A DNA stretch of 36,486 bases. Origin: Pseudomonadales bacterium (GTDB lineage: Bacteria; Pseudomonadota; Gammaproteobacteria; Pseudomonadales; Pseudohongiellaceae). Made by a program: the position numbers and the translations under genes. Of this stretch, positions 10,585-18,618 are shown one piece after another; position 1 is the first letter of the stretch; each line of letters begins with the position of its first letter. The DNA lies in NCBI GenBank assembly GCA_023254735.1, contig JALRKV010000018.1, positions 1 through 36,486 on the forward strand. Reading direction: 5' to 3'. The notes below the pieces were generated by a model. That model searched no databases. It was not told the origin of the DNA and saw nothing but the letters and a program-made list of their open reading frames with translations.

Positions 10585-10637
10585 TGCACAAATCCCTAAA
10601 TTGTTAGCTCATCCCCAGCGTGAGCTGGGTTTGTGTG

Positions 10638-11096
10638 CTAAGCGATGACGATGAGGGGCTGGTCGAATTCGACTGGCTCGCCGTCTTTGACGAGAATGGC
10701 TTCGACGACGCCGGCGTGATCCGCCTCGATCTGATTCATCATTTTCATCGCCTCAACGATGCAGATAACATCGCCAGCCTTCACGTGTTTGCCGACTTCA
10801 ACGAAAGCGGGAGACGTGGGAGAGGGAGAGCTGTAGAACGTGCCGACCATTGGTGATTTGACGGCATTCGCAGACGCGGCAGGGGCGGCGCTCGGCGTCG
10901 CAGCAGCCGCGGGTGCCGGCGCGGCAGCTGGTGCTGGCGCTGCGGCCTGTGGCATCTGGTAGGTTACGGCTTGAGGCTGAACAGAGCTGGAACCGCGGCT
11001 GATTCGAACTGACTCTTCGCCTTCTTTAATCTCGATTTCCGCGATGTCGGATGCTTCGAGTAATTCGATGAGTTTTTTTACCTTCCTGATATCCAT
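10638..11096 (-). CDS. accB: Acetyl-CoA carboxylase biotin carboxyl carrier protein
   Basis: Carries the biotin that shuttles CO2 between AccC and the carboxyltransferase. The start at 11096 ([13 protein letters not shown]) matches the family exactly and has GAGGCG upstream, giving 152 aa; the in-frame ATG at 11141 is too far up. The layout is an N-terminal AccC-docking segment (1-40), an Ala/Pro-rich linker (about 50-76) and a biotinyl domain with EAMKMMNQ, in which Lys118 is the biotinylation site. The thumb-like loop [13 protein letters not shown] before it is typical of AccB. Confidence 0.96.
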   Translation of the reverse strand: MDIRKVKKLIELLEASDIAEIEIKEGEESVRISRGSSSVQPQAVTYQMPQAAAPAPAAAPAPAAAATPSAAPAASANAVKSPMVGTFYSSPSPTSPAFVEVGKHVKAGDVICIVEAMKMMNQIEADHAGVVEAILVKDGEPVEFDQPLIVIA

Positions 11097-11211
11097 TTTG
11101 CTTGTCGCCTCTTGGGTTGAGAGTGCCACGCTTGGGGGCACGTTAAAGGTGTTGAAAAAGACTTTGTTAAAAGTGGTTTCGAACTGCAGGCCGGCCCGCG
11201 CTCATCGGGTG

Positions 11212-11649
11212 CTACTTCAGGCGAGTAAGCGCTGCCTCGAGCGCGAGTTCATAGCCCAGTGCGCCGAGCCCGATGACGCAGCCCGCTGCGATGTCTGAGA
11301 AAAACGAGTGATGCCTGAATTCTTCGCGTCGATAGAGGTTCGACAGGTGCACTTCGATAAAGGGGATTTCGGAGGCCAGCATGGCGTCTCGCAGAGCAAC
11401 GCTCGTGTGGGTGAAGCCTCCGAAGTTAACCAGCATATAGTCGACTTGCGCGGCTCTTGCGGCATGGATGCGGTCGATAAGCTCCCCTTCGCTGTTGCTT
11501 TGAAAGCTGTCGAACGTATGACCCGCTTCGATGCAGGCGGTACCAAGGCGCAGATTAATGTCGTCGAGGGTATCAGCGCCGTATATTTCGGGCTCTCGGC
11601 TGCCGAGAAGATTGAGATTGGGTCCATTCAATACGAGTATCGATGCCAT
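11212..11649 (-). CDS. aroQ: Type II 3-dehydroquinate dehydratase
   Basis: Third step of the shikimate pathway: 3-dehydroquinate to 3-dehydroshikimate, through an enolate, as a dodecamer. It has 145 aa, standard length. Visible motifs: [17 protein letters not shown] (active-site Arg and Tyr), [26 protein letters not shown] and [14 protein letters not shown] (catalytic His, lid Arg). The usual INPGGFTHTS reads [10 protein letters not shown], a small change beside the substrate pocket. It leads the aroQ-accB-accC group, as in Pseudomonas, and has a 20-bp palindrome 85 bases upstream of its start. Confidence 0.95.
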   Translation of the reverse strand: MASILVLNGPNLNLLGSREPEIYGADTLDDINLRLGTACIEAGHTFDSFQSNSEGELIDRIHAARAAQVDYMLVNFGGFTHTSVALRDAMLASEIPFIEVHLSNLYRREEFRHHSFFSDIAAGCVIGLGALGYELALEAALTRLK

Positions 11650-11733
11650 AGTTTTGCCACATTGTTCGCTATTTGCGCGAAATTACCGATAGATTGCCAA
11701 TTTTCAGCGCATTTTCGCAGAATTTAATCCGAA

Positions 11734-11753
11734 TATCACTAATATTAGTGATA
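11734..11753. promoter_or_regulatory. Perfect 20-bp AT-rich palindrome, candidate operator
   Basis: The sequence TATCACTAATATTAGTGATA is its own reverse complement over all 20 bases. It lies between the end of the DsbD-alpha gene and aroQ, 85-104 bases before the aroQ start, where an operator for aroQ-accBC would be expected. It is too AT-rich and has no following T-run to be a good terminator. The length and symmetry fit a dimeric helix-turn-helix repressor site; the regulator is unknown. Confidence 0.5.
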
Positions 11754-11769
11754 AGGGAGCTGAATTGAG

Positions 11770-12294
11770 TCAGTCGAATAGCTCGTGCAGCGGAATGTCG
11801 ACGGTTTGAGGCGGGTAGCAGAAGCCCCACGCGGCGCATCCTTGGAAGCGAATGCTGAGAGACGAAGCGGCGGGCAGATCTCGCGCAGAAGAAAGGTCGA
11901 TTTCGGTGATAACTGCACCGAAATAGGCCTCAATTGCGCCAAAAAATTCGTCTTCCATTGCAAGGCCGTCTGGCAGTGTGAAGGGCAGGGAGTGCTCGCC
12001 CGCCGAAAAAGCAAAACGGTGCCGATAGAGGTAGTGTTCAGGCGCCGGCGTCCAAGTGATCGCAAGTTTGTTGTTCTCGACAGAACCCAGATGAAACGGG
12101 AAGGCGGAGCGTATCGGCAAAACCCGCGGTGTCGCATTTTGGTCTAACGAGGACGTGGCGCGGTCGCCAAATTGTGCGCCTGCGAGCGTCGCGCTTAATG
12201 CAAACGCGGCGGCGACTGCGCTGCAGAGCAATCGCTTCAATAAATTGCTTGGTGCGCGACTTTTGCGGTGCGCAGCTGCTGAGGTGGAGCGCAT
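11770..12294 (-). CDS. Stand-alone DsbD N-terminal (alpha) domain, periplasmic
   Basis: A 174-aa protein that matches only the N-terminal domain of the thiol reductase DsbD. The start at 12294 is chosen for its AGGAG ribosome site; in-frame codons further up lie inside fabB. A signal peptide (basic start, hydrophobic 21-39, cleavage near ALAGA|Q at 40) is followed by HYLYRHRFAF, LPDG and EDEFFGAIEAY, and by QGCAAWGFCYPPQT with the redox pair Cys153 and Cys159, spaced as in E. coli DsbD. The stop comes right after the domain; the membrane beta and thioredoxin gamma domains (about 400 residues) are absent here. In Pseudomonas full-length dsbD sits exactly here, before aroQ. It may be a working partner of a separate CcdA-like membrane protein, or a shortened remnant. 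Confidence 0.82.
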   Translation of the reverse strand: MRSTSAAAHRKSRAPSNLLKRLLCSAVAAAFALSATLAGAQFGDRATSSLDQNATPRVLPIRSAFPFHLGSVENNKLAITWTPAPEHYLYRHRFAFSAGEHSLPFTLPDGLAMEDEFFGAIEAYFGAVITEIDLSSARDLPAASSLSIRFQGCAAWGFCYPPQTVDIPLHELFD

Positions 12295-12314
12295 AATCGA
12301 CTCCTTTTGGGTTG

Positions 12315-13532
12315 CTAGTCGTTGAATCTGTCGAACACGAGACACGCATTGGTTCCGCCGAAGCCAAAGCTATTGGACATCACGCGATTGAGTTTGATGT
12401 TGTCTACTCGTTCGACTGCGACCGGTAGGCCTTCTGCCTCAGGGTCCAGCGTGTCCACGTTTGCCGAGGCGGCGATGAAATCATTTTCCATCATCAGCAA
12501 GCTATAAATGGCTTCCTGAGCGCCGGCCGCGCCCAAGGAGTGGCCGCTGAGGGACTTGGTTGAGTTGAGCGTCGGAACGGCGTCGCCGAAGACATTTTTT
12601 ATCGCTCGAAGCTCGGAAACATCTCCGGCGGGGGTGCTAGTGCCGTGAGTATTGATGTAGTCGACCGACCCCTCAAGACCATGCATCGCCATTTGCATCG
12701 CACGCGCTCCGCCTTCGCCCGACGGCGCAACCATGTCGTAGCCGTCAGAGGTAGCACCGTACCCGGTGAGCTCTGCGTAGATTTTGGCGCCGCGAGCCTT
12801 GGCATGCTCGAGCTCCTCGATTACCAAAACCGCGCCGCCACCGGCTATTACGAAGCCGTCGCGGGCCGCGTCGAACGCGCGAGAGGCTTTGTCGGGGGTG
12901 TCGTTGTAACTGGTTGAAAGCGCGCCCATCGCATCAAACATGTGCGACATAGTCCAATGCTCGGCCTCGCCACCGCCGGCAAAAACCACATCTTGTTTGC
13001 CTAGTTGAATCAGCTCTGCGGCATGGCCTATACAATGTGCGCTCGTCGCGCAGGCCGATGAAATGGTGTAGTTGACGCCCTTGATTTTAAACGGCGTTGC
13101 GAGACAGGCCGACACGGTGCTGCTCATCGTACGGGTGATGCGGTAAGGGCCGACGCGGCGCAGGCCTTTTTCACGCATTATGTCGGTAGACTCCAGCTGC
13201 TGCTCAGAGGAGCCGCCGCCGGAACCGACTACTAAGCCGGTGCGAAAATTAGACACCTGCTCTTCGTTGAGCCCGGAGTCTTCCACCGCCTCTTTCATCG
13301 AGAGGTAGGCGTATGCTGCTGCATCCCCCATGAAGCGATAGAGTTTTCGATCAATGAGCTCTTCGGCGTTGATTTCGACGCTGCCACTGATATGGCTGCG
13401 CATGCCGACGTCGACGTAACTTTGATTGTGCTTAATGCCGCTGCGGCCCTGCTGGAGAGAGTCGAGAACTTCCTCTTTATTGTTGCCGAGGCAAGAAACG
13501 ATACCGATGCCAGTTACCACTACGCGACGCAT
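12315..13532 (-). CDS. fabB: 3-oxoacyl-[ACP] synthase I
   Basis: Condensing enzyme that elongates cis-3-decenoyl-ACP and longer chains, needed for unsaturated fatty acids. The start at 13532 ([13 protein letters not shown]) matches E. coli FabB, with GGTGA upstream; 405 aa. The catalytic triad is visible: Cys161 in [10 protein letters not shown], His in [11 protein letters not shown] and His in [12 protein letters not shown]. It ends [14 protein letters not shown], the family's C-terminal signature. It follows fabA by 82 bases, the classic fabA-fabB operon of gammaproteobacteria that make unsaturated fatty acids without oxygen. Confidence 0.96.
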   Translation of the reverse strand: MRRVVVTGIGIVSCLGNNKEEVLDSLQQGRSGIKHNQSYVDVGMRSHISGSVEINAEELIDRKLYRFMGDAAAYAYLSMKEAVEDSGLNEEQVSNFRTGLVVGSGGGSSEQQLESTDIMREKGLRRVGPYRITRTMSSTVSACLATPFKIKGVNYTISSACATSAHCIGHAAELIQLGKQDVVFAGGGEAEHWTMSHMFDAMGALSTSYNDTPDKASRAFDAARDGFVIAGGGAVLVIEELEHAKARGAKIYAELTGYGATSDGYDMVAPSGEGGARAMQMAMHGLEGSVDYINTHGTSTPAGDVSELRAIKNVFGDAVPTLNSTKSLSGHSLGAAGAQEAIYSLLMMENDFIAASANVDTLDPEAEGLPVAVERVDNIKLNRVMSNSFGFGGTNACLVFDRFND

Positions 13533-13614
13533 ATAATTCACCAATCTTTAAATGTGTGGAGTTCCAGAAGCGCCAGAACTCAGTTGTTTCGTTTTTGCGC
13601 TAAGCCGCGACGAT

Positions 13615-14151
13615 CTAAAACGTCGCTCCGGGCTGGAACAGGCCGACCTTAAGGCTTTTGGTCGAGTAAATCTCACGGCCATCAACCGCGACGGTGCCGT
13701 TGGCGATACCCATAGTCAGCCGGCGGTCTATCGTCCGCGTTATGTCGAGCTCGTATGTGACGAGCTTCGAGGTAGGCAGCACCTCGCCGCTAAATTTCAC
13801 TTCGCCGACGCCGAGCGCGCGCCCTTTGCCCTCGCGTCCGCTCCAACAGAGCCAGAACCCGACAAGCTGCCATAGGGCATCGAGGCCAAGGCAACCAGGC
13901 ATCACTGGATCGCCAGGAAAGTGACAGTCGAAAAACCAAAGATCGGGGCGGATATCTAACTCGGCAATAATCTTTCCACGCCCAAACTCGCCGCCGTCGT
14001 CATTGATCACCGTGATCCGATCTAACATGAGCATATTATCGACAGGCAAAACGCCTTTGCCTGGGCCGAACAGTCGGCCGTAGCCACATTCGACAAGCTC
14101 TTCGAGTGAGTAGGCGTTCTTCGGTTCGAACACAAATGGGGCATCGGACAT
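13615..14151 (-). CDS. fabA: 3-hydroxydecanoyl-[ACP] dehydratase/isomerase
   Basis: Dehydrates 3-hydroxydecanoyl-ACP and isomerises trans-2 to cis-3-decenoyl-ACP, the branch point to unsaturated fatty acids. It has 178 aa (E. coli 172). The hot-dog active site is clear: His77 in [12 protein letters not shown] and Asp91 in CLGLDALWQ, matching E. coli His70 and Asp84. The later stretch [15 protein letters not shown] is also conserved. AAGGAAAG precedes the ATG. The 210-base upstream region shared with the manC-type gene should hold its promoter; I do not recognise a clear FabR or FadR site in it. Confidence 0.97.
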   Translation of the reverse strand: MSDAPFVFEPKNAYSLEELVECGYGRLFGPGKGVLPVDNMLMLDRITVINDDGGEFGRGKIIAELDIRPDLWFFDCHFPGDPVMPGCLGLDALWQLVGFWLCWSGREGKGRALGVGEVKFSGEVLPTSKLVTYELDITRTIDRRLTMGIANGTVAVDGREIYSTKSLKVGLFQPGATF

Positions 14152-14301
14152 GATTCAGTACTTTCCTTCTGGCGCCCACAGGGGCTTAAACTCGTCTGGG
14201 CGATGTTAGCGCGACAGATTTAATTAATCGACTGAAATTCTTGAGTCTTGAGAAGGACCGAATTTTGTCGGCAGACTGTTTTATCGATGACACAATTTCT
14301 T

Positions 14302-14310
14302 TGCTAGAAT
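14302..14310 (+). promoter_or_regulatory. Extended -10 element before the manC-type gene
   Basis: TGCTAGAAT is an extended -10 sequence (TG, one base, then TAGAAT), 51 bases before the GTG start at 14362. The -35 region (TATCGA at 17 bases) is poor, which is tolerated with an extended -10. Seen by eye only. Confidence 0.35.
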
Positions 14311-14361
14311 GCAGCCTCCTTAAAAGCGGCGCTCACCAAACCGCCTCAGAGTAGAGAATTC

Positions 14362-15825
14362 GTGTCCGAAACTAAACCCTCGTTAAGCTCCCCCGCCCCG
14401 TCGCCCGCGCGGCTGATCCCTATAGTGATCTCCGGCGGGGTTGGTTCGCGTCTGTGGCCTGTATCAAGAGCGCTGCTACCCAAGCAGTACATCGAGATCC
14501 CGGGCATGTATGGCTCGCTGTTTCAAAACACGCTCGAACGCCTGAAAGGCCTCGATAGAGTCGGGGAGCCGATAGTCGTTTGCAGCGAAGAGCATCGATT
14601 CGTTGTCGCCGAACAGCTTCGTCAAATCGACGTTGGGGCGCAGCTGCTCCTCGAACCCTACGGACGCAATACGGCGCCCGCAATCGCCCTCGCAGCGATG
14701 GAGGCTATGGCATTAGGCGAAGATCCGCTGCTACTCGTGCTGCCTGCGGATCATTTGATCGAAGACACTGAGTCACTTCACGGCGCAATCGAGACTGCGC
14801 GCACCTTAGCGACCTCATCTCGTCTCGTTACCTTCGGTATTCCACCGCGCAGTCCCGAGACCGGCTATGGCTATCTCCAGCAGGGCGATGAAATAACAGG
14901 AGGCGGTTTTGAGGTTGCTAAGTTTGTCGAGAAACCGGACTTTGCGACTGCGCAGCGGTATGTCAGCGAGGGTGGCTACCTTTGGAATAGCGGGATGTTT
15001 TTATTCAGGGCGTCGGTTTTCCTGAAGCATTTAAAGATTCACGCGCCAGACATCAACGAGACGTGCACGGTAACTCACGCAGCGCTCGAGCGAGAAAAAG
15101 ATTTCGCCCGTATTCCCGACGCCGAATTTCACCGCTGCCGCTCCGACTCCATCGACTATGCGGTAATGGAGAAGGCGGGTGGGGTTGCAGCTGTGCTTTT
15201 GAACGCCGGCTGGAACGACCTTGGCGCGTGGGACGCCCTGTGGTCGGTGCAGGTGAAAGACGGCGATGACAATGTAGTGAGCGGCGACGTCCTCACCGAG
15301 GACGTGTACGGGAGTTACATTCAGAGCGAATCTCGACTTGTCGCTGCGGTTGGTATGCGCGATGCAATAATTATCGAAACCCCCGATGCTGTTTTGGTGG
15401 CGAATCGTGAGGACGCGCAAGGCGTCAAGAAAATCGTTGATCAGCTGCAGGCCCTCGGGCGTAGCGAGCGTCTTGCGCATCGCCGCGAGAGGCGGCCATG
15501 GGGAAGCTTTGAGTCGCTAGCGAGCGGGCAGGGATTTCAGGTGAAACGAATCGTGGTTAATCCTCGCTCTTCGCTGTCGCTGCAATCGCATCAACATCGC
15601 GCAGAACACTGGGTGATGCTCACTGGCGTTGGTCGCGTCGAATGCGACGAGAAGGTCATCGATCTTCAGCCCAATGAGTCGACATTTATCCCTAAAGGCA
15701 GTAAGCATAGGCTGAGCAATCTGAGCGATGCGCCTATCGAACTGATCGAGGTGCAGGTTGGCGACTATTTAGGCGAAGACGATATTGAACGCTACGAAGA
15801 TAATTATGGGCGGTTGCCGCGCTAA
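14362..15825 (+). CDS. manC: Mannose-1-phosphate guanylyltransferase / mannose-6-phosphate isomerase
   Basis: Type II bifunctional PMI-GMP enzyme of the AlgA/ManC/CpsB family that makes GDP-mannose. It has 487 aa, usual length. The N-terminal nucleotidyltransferase has GGVGSRLWPVSRALLPKQYI (the usual GGSGTRLWP with Val/Ser changes), EPYGRNTAPAIALA, VLPADH, FVEKPD and LWNSGMFLF. The C-terminal cupin with RRPWGSFESL, HQHRAEHW and ESTFIPKGSKHRLSN is the isomerase half with metal-binding His residues. GTG is the start; the ribosome site is weak. It opens a plus-strand run with galU and a phosphomannomutase. No glycosyltransferases follow, so the product polymer is not identified here. Confidence 0.93.
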   Translation: MSETKPSLSSPAPSPARLIPIVISGGVGSRLWPVSRALLPKQYIEIPGMYGSLFQNTLERLKGLDRVGEPIVVCSEEHRFVVAEQLRQIDVGAQLLLEPYGRNTAPAIALAAMEAMALGEDPLLLVLPADHLIEDTESLHGAIETARTLATSSRLVTFGIPPRSPETGYGYLQQGDEITGGGFEVAKFVEKPDFATAQRYVSEGGYLWNSGMFLFRASVFLKHLKIHAPDINETCTVTHAALEREKDFARIPDAEFHRCRSDSIDYAVMEKAGGVAAVLLNAGWNDLGAWDALWSVQVKDGDDNVVSGDVLTEDVYGSYIQSESRLVAAVGMRDAIIIETPDAVLVANREDAQGVKKIVDQLQALGRSERLAHRRERRPWGSFESLASGQGFQVKRIVVNPRSSLSLQSHQHRAEHWVMLTGVGRVECDEKVIDLQPNESTFIPKGSKHRLSNLSDAPIELIEVQVGDYLGEDDIERYEDNYGRLPR

Positions 15826-15911
15826 GGCGCTAGCGCTTAGCGACGAGCACAAAGTGCAAAGCAAGCGCATCGGAGTCTATTCGGTTCGATAACTGGAACG
15901 AGGGGTTAGCT

Positions 15912-16754
15912 GTGGGGCTTATCAATAAATGTCTATTTCCTGCCGCGGGTTACGGCACTCGATTTTTGCCGGCGACCAAGGCGATGCCTAAGGAGATGCT
16001 GCCGCTGGTTACCAAGCCGCTAATCCAATACGGTGTGGAAGAGGCGCTGGCTGCTGGCATCACAGGGATGGCGATCGTTACGGGTCGCGGAAAGCGTGCG
16101 ATAGAGGATCACTTCGATATTAGTTTTGAGTTAGAGCATCAAATAGCTGGGTCCGATAAAGAGAGTCTTCTGGACGGCACACGAGACTTAATTAATCGCT
16201 GCACCTTCTCCTACACGCGCCAGAACGAGATGCTCGGTCTCGGCCATGCGATTCTTGTTGGCGAAACGCTGATTGGTGATGCGCCCTTTGCCGTCTTGTT
16301 AGCCGATGATTTCTGCCTAACGGAAGGCGACTCGGTTCTGGCGCAGATGACCGCCCTCTATGAGCAACACCGCTGCTGTATTGTTGCAATCGAGGAGGTG
16401 CCGCTTGATCAGGTGTCTCGTTACGGAGTAATCGCCGGGGTCGAGGAAAAAGCTGGGCTTTTCCGAGTGGATGAGATGGTAGAGAAACCGGAGCCGGCGG
16501 CGGCACCGAGCAATCTTGCTATTATCGGCCGCTACATTCTCACGCCGGCCATTTTTGAGGTGTTGCGCAACACTGCGCCGGGCCGCAACGGAGAGGTTCA
16601 GCTTACCGATGCGCTGCAAACCCTCGCGTCTCGCGGCGAGGTGTTAGCCTGCCGCTTTGACGGCAAACGCTTCGACTGTGGCAGCATCGAAGGTTATATC
16701 GACGCGACGAATGTGCTGTACCGGCGCACTACTCAATCACAGAGCGAGCAGTAA
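15912..16754 (+). CDS. galU: UTP-glucose-1-phosphate uridylyltransferase
   Basis: Makes UDP-glucose from UTP and glucose-1-phosphate. It has 280 aa, and resembles the Pseudomonas form closely (CLFPAAGYGTRFLPATKAMP, VTGRGKRAIEDHFDISFELE, GLGHAIL, KRFDCGSIEGYI). GTG start with GAGGGG nine bases ahead. The stop TAA is directly followed by the ATG of the phosphomannomutase gene, so the two are co-translated. The 86-base gap after the manC-type gene could still allow one transcript. Confidence 0.96.
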   Translation: MGLINKCLFPAAGYGTRFLPATKAMPKEMLPLVTKPLIQYGVEEALAAGITGMAIVTGRGKRAIEDHFDISFELEHQIAGSDKESLLDGTRDLINRCTFSYTRQNEMLGLGHAILVGETLIGDAPFAVLLADDFCLTEGDSVLAQMTALYEQHRCCIVAIEEVPLDQVSRYGVIAGVEEKAGLFRVDEMVEKPEPAAAPSNLAIIGRYILTPAIFEVLRNTAPGRNGEVQLTDALQTLASRGEVLACRFDGKRFDCGSIEGYIDATNVLYRRTTQSQSEQ

Positions 16755-18110
16755 ATGATCCAAGAACTCGATTGCTTCAAGGCCTATGACATACGTGGAC
16801 GCGTCCCAGAGCAGTTAAATGCCGACATCGCCTACCGCATTGGACGCGCATTCGCAGCACATTTGAAACCCAAACGGGTCGTCGTCGGCTTCGACATTAG
16901 GCTAACGAGCCAAGAGCTATGCGCCGCCCTAAGCCGCGGACTTACCGAAGGCGGTGCCGATGTCACGAACATCGGCCAGTGCGGTACCGAAGAAATTTAT
17001 TTCGCCACCAGTCACCTTGGTTATGAGGGCGGGATCATGGTGACCGCAAGTCATAACCCTGCAGACTACAACGGCATGAAGTTCGTGCGTGAAGGCTCTC
17101 TACCGGTGAGCGCCGACACCGGCCTGCTCGCCATAAAAGAACTTGCAGAGAAGAATGATTTCGCCGAACCGGCGATGCAGGGCTCTATAGATTTCGCTGA
17201 TCTGCGGGGCGCCTATATTGCTAAGCTATTGAGCTTTGTCGATGTCGACAAATTAAAACCGTTGAAGATTGTCTGTAATGCCGGCAACGGCGGAGCAGGC
17301 GCTACGATTGATCTGCTCGAGCCATTGCTGCCCTTCGAGATTATTCGTGTGCATCACGAACCAGACGGACACTTTCCAAACGGTGTGCCGAATCCCATGC
17401 TTGAAGAAAACCGAGCGCCAACAACCGCGGCGATCCTCGAGAGCAAAGCAGATCTCGGTATTGCTTGGGACGGTGACTTTGATCGCTGTTTTTTCTTCGA
17501 TGAGAATGGGCGCTTTATCGAAGGCTACTATTTGGTGGGGCTGCTCGCGCAGGTGTTTTTGGACACTGAGCCCGGCGCGAAAATCGTCCACGACCCGAGG
17601 CTCACGTGGAATACCCAAGAGATTGTCGCTGCTGCCGGTGGCGAGGCCATCCAGAGCATGACTGGACACGCTTACATGAAAGAGTCGCTGCGTGCAGATA
17701 AGGCAGTCTATGGTGGGGAGATGAGTGCACACCATTATTTCCGGGACTTTTACTACAGTGACAGCGGTATGGTGCCATGGCTGTTGGTGACGGCCCTCAT
17801 GGCCGCAACCGGTAAGCGCTTATCCCAGTTAGTTGATGAGCGCATGCAGGCGTTCCCAGCCAGTGGCGAGATTAACCGCACTATCGCAAACCCAGCAGCG
17901 CTGCTCGCCGCGACGCGGGCGCGCTATGAGTCCGCTGCTCTCGCTGTCGAGAATGTCGATGGTCTTAGTATGAGCTTCGATGCGTGGCGATTTAATTTAC
18001 GGCTATCGAATACCGAGCCTGTCGTGCGACTCAATGTGGAGTCGCGCGCAGATGAGGCGCTAATGCGCGAGAAGACCGCCGAACTCCTGGATCTGATGTC
18101 ACAGGCCTGA
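16755..18110 (+). CDS. manB: Phosphomannomutase (CpsG/ManB type)
   Basis: Interconverts mannose-6- and mannose-1-phosphate, feeding the ManC-type enzyme; some relatives also act on glucose phosphates. It has 451 aa (E. coli CpsG 456). It starts FKAYDIRGRVPEQLNADIA. The phosphoserine loop is TASHNPADYNGMKFV, the metal-binding loop DGDFDRCFFFDE, the sugar-binding loop GGEMSAHHYFRDF and the phosphate-binding C-terminal loop RLSNTEPVVRLNVE. It begins at the base after the galU stop. The TGTEEIYFA stretch resembles CpsG rather than AlgC, so mannose is the better guess. Confidence 0.9.
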   Translation: MIQELDCFKAYDIRGRVPEQLNADIAYRIGRAFAAHLKPKRVVVGFDIRLTSQELCAALSRGLTEGGADVTNIGQCGTEEIYFATSHLGYEGGIMVTASHNPADYNGMKFVREGSLPVSADTGLLAIKELAEKNDFAEPAMQGSIDFADLRGAYIAKLLSFVDVDKLKPLKIVCNAGNGGAGATIDLLEPLLPFEIIRVHHEPDGHFPNGVPNPMLEENRAPTTAAILESKADLGIAWDGDFDRCFFFDENGRFIEGYYLVGLLAQVFLDTEPGAKIVHDPRLTWNTQEIVAAAGGEAIQSMTGHAYMKESLRADKAVYGGEMSAHHYFRDFYYSDSGMVPWLLVTALMAATGKRLSQLVDERMQAFPASGEINRTIANPAALLAATRARYESAALAVENVDGLSMSFDAWRFNLRLSNTEPVVRLNVESRADEALMREKTAELLDLMSQA

Positions 18111-18282
18111 TTTTCCCCAAGCCCAAAAAAAAGCCCAAATAAAGCCACGCCAGGCTGAATCGATTCGCGACTGGTGTAGACACCCGGTTGTCGTTAGAAT
18201 CGCGCGCATTTACGCTCGCAAATTTTTATTTAATTTCCCAGCCGGCTTCTCTCAACTGGCTGGTTACTCAAAGGATAGAAGC

Positions 18283-18600
18283 ATGTCTAAATTCGAAAAC
18301 GTCACCATTACTAAAGCGGCCAACGTCTATTTCGACGGCAAAGTGACAAGTCGCACGATTGAGTTCCCCGATGGCTCTACTCAGTCGCTCGGATTCATGC
18401 AGCCCGGCGAGTACGAATTTGGCACTGGGAAGCGCGAGATAATGGAGATTATGTCGGGTGAACTGTCGGTCTTGTTGCCCGGAGAGAGCGAGTGGCAAAA
18501 CATTGTCGGTGGCGAGTCGTTTGAGGTGCCAGCCAATGCCTCGTTTAAGGTTAATGTAAGCGCTGTGACGGACTACTGCTGCGCCTACCTCGACGATTAA
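18283..18600 (+). CDS. ppnP: Pyrimidine/purine nucleoside phosphorylase
   Basis: Small cupin protein (105 aa; E. coli PpnP/YaiE 94) that phosphorolyses a wide range of nucleosides to base and ribose-1-phosphate. The family pattern is plain: VYFDGKVTSRTIEFPDGS, GFMQPGEYEFGTGKREIMEI, SGELSVLLPGESEWQ and GESFEVPANASFKV. AAAGGAT precedes the ATG. A short stem, CCAGCC...GGCTGG, lies in the leader at 18239-18264. It converges on pgi with 18 bases between the stops. Confidence 0.92.
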   Translation: MSKFENVTITKAANVYFDGKVTSRTIEFPDGSTQSLGFMQPGEYEFGTGKREIMEIMSGELSVLLPGESEWQNIVGGESFEVPANASFKVNVSAVTDYCCAYLDD

Positions 18601-18618
18601 TTATGAGGCGCTTCTGCG

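Noticed and set aside
11217..11627. 136-aa minus-strand frame inside aroQ
   Set aside because: It is a shifted frame of aroQ, which has all its active-site motifs.
13615..14361. FabR or FadR operator upstream of fabA
   Set aside because: No sequence in 14152-14361 matches the known consensus well enough; only a weak CTTGAG direct repeat was seen.
18119..18143. Repeated AAGCCCAAA units after the manB-type gene as a terminator or repeat element
   Set aside because: They have no inverted symmetry and only two copies, so they support neither a terminator nor a repeat family.
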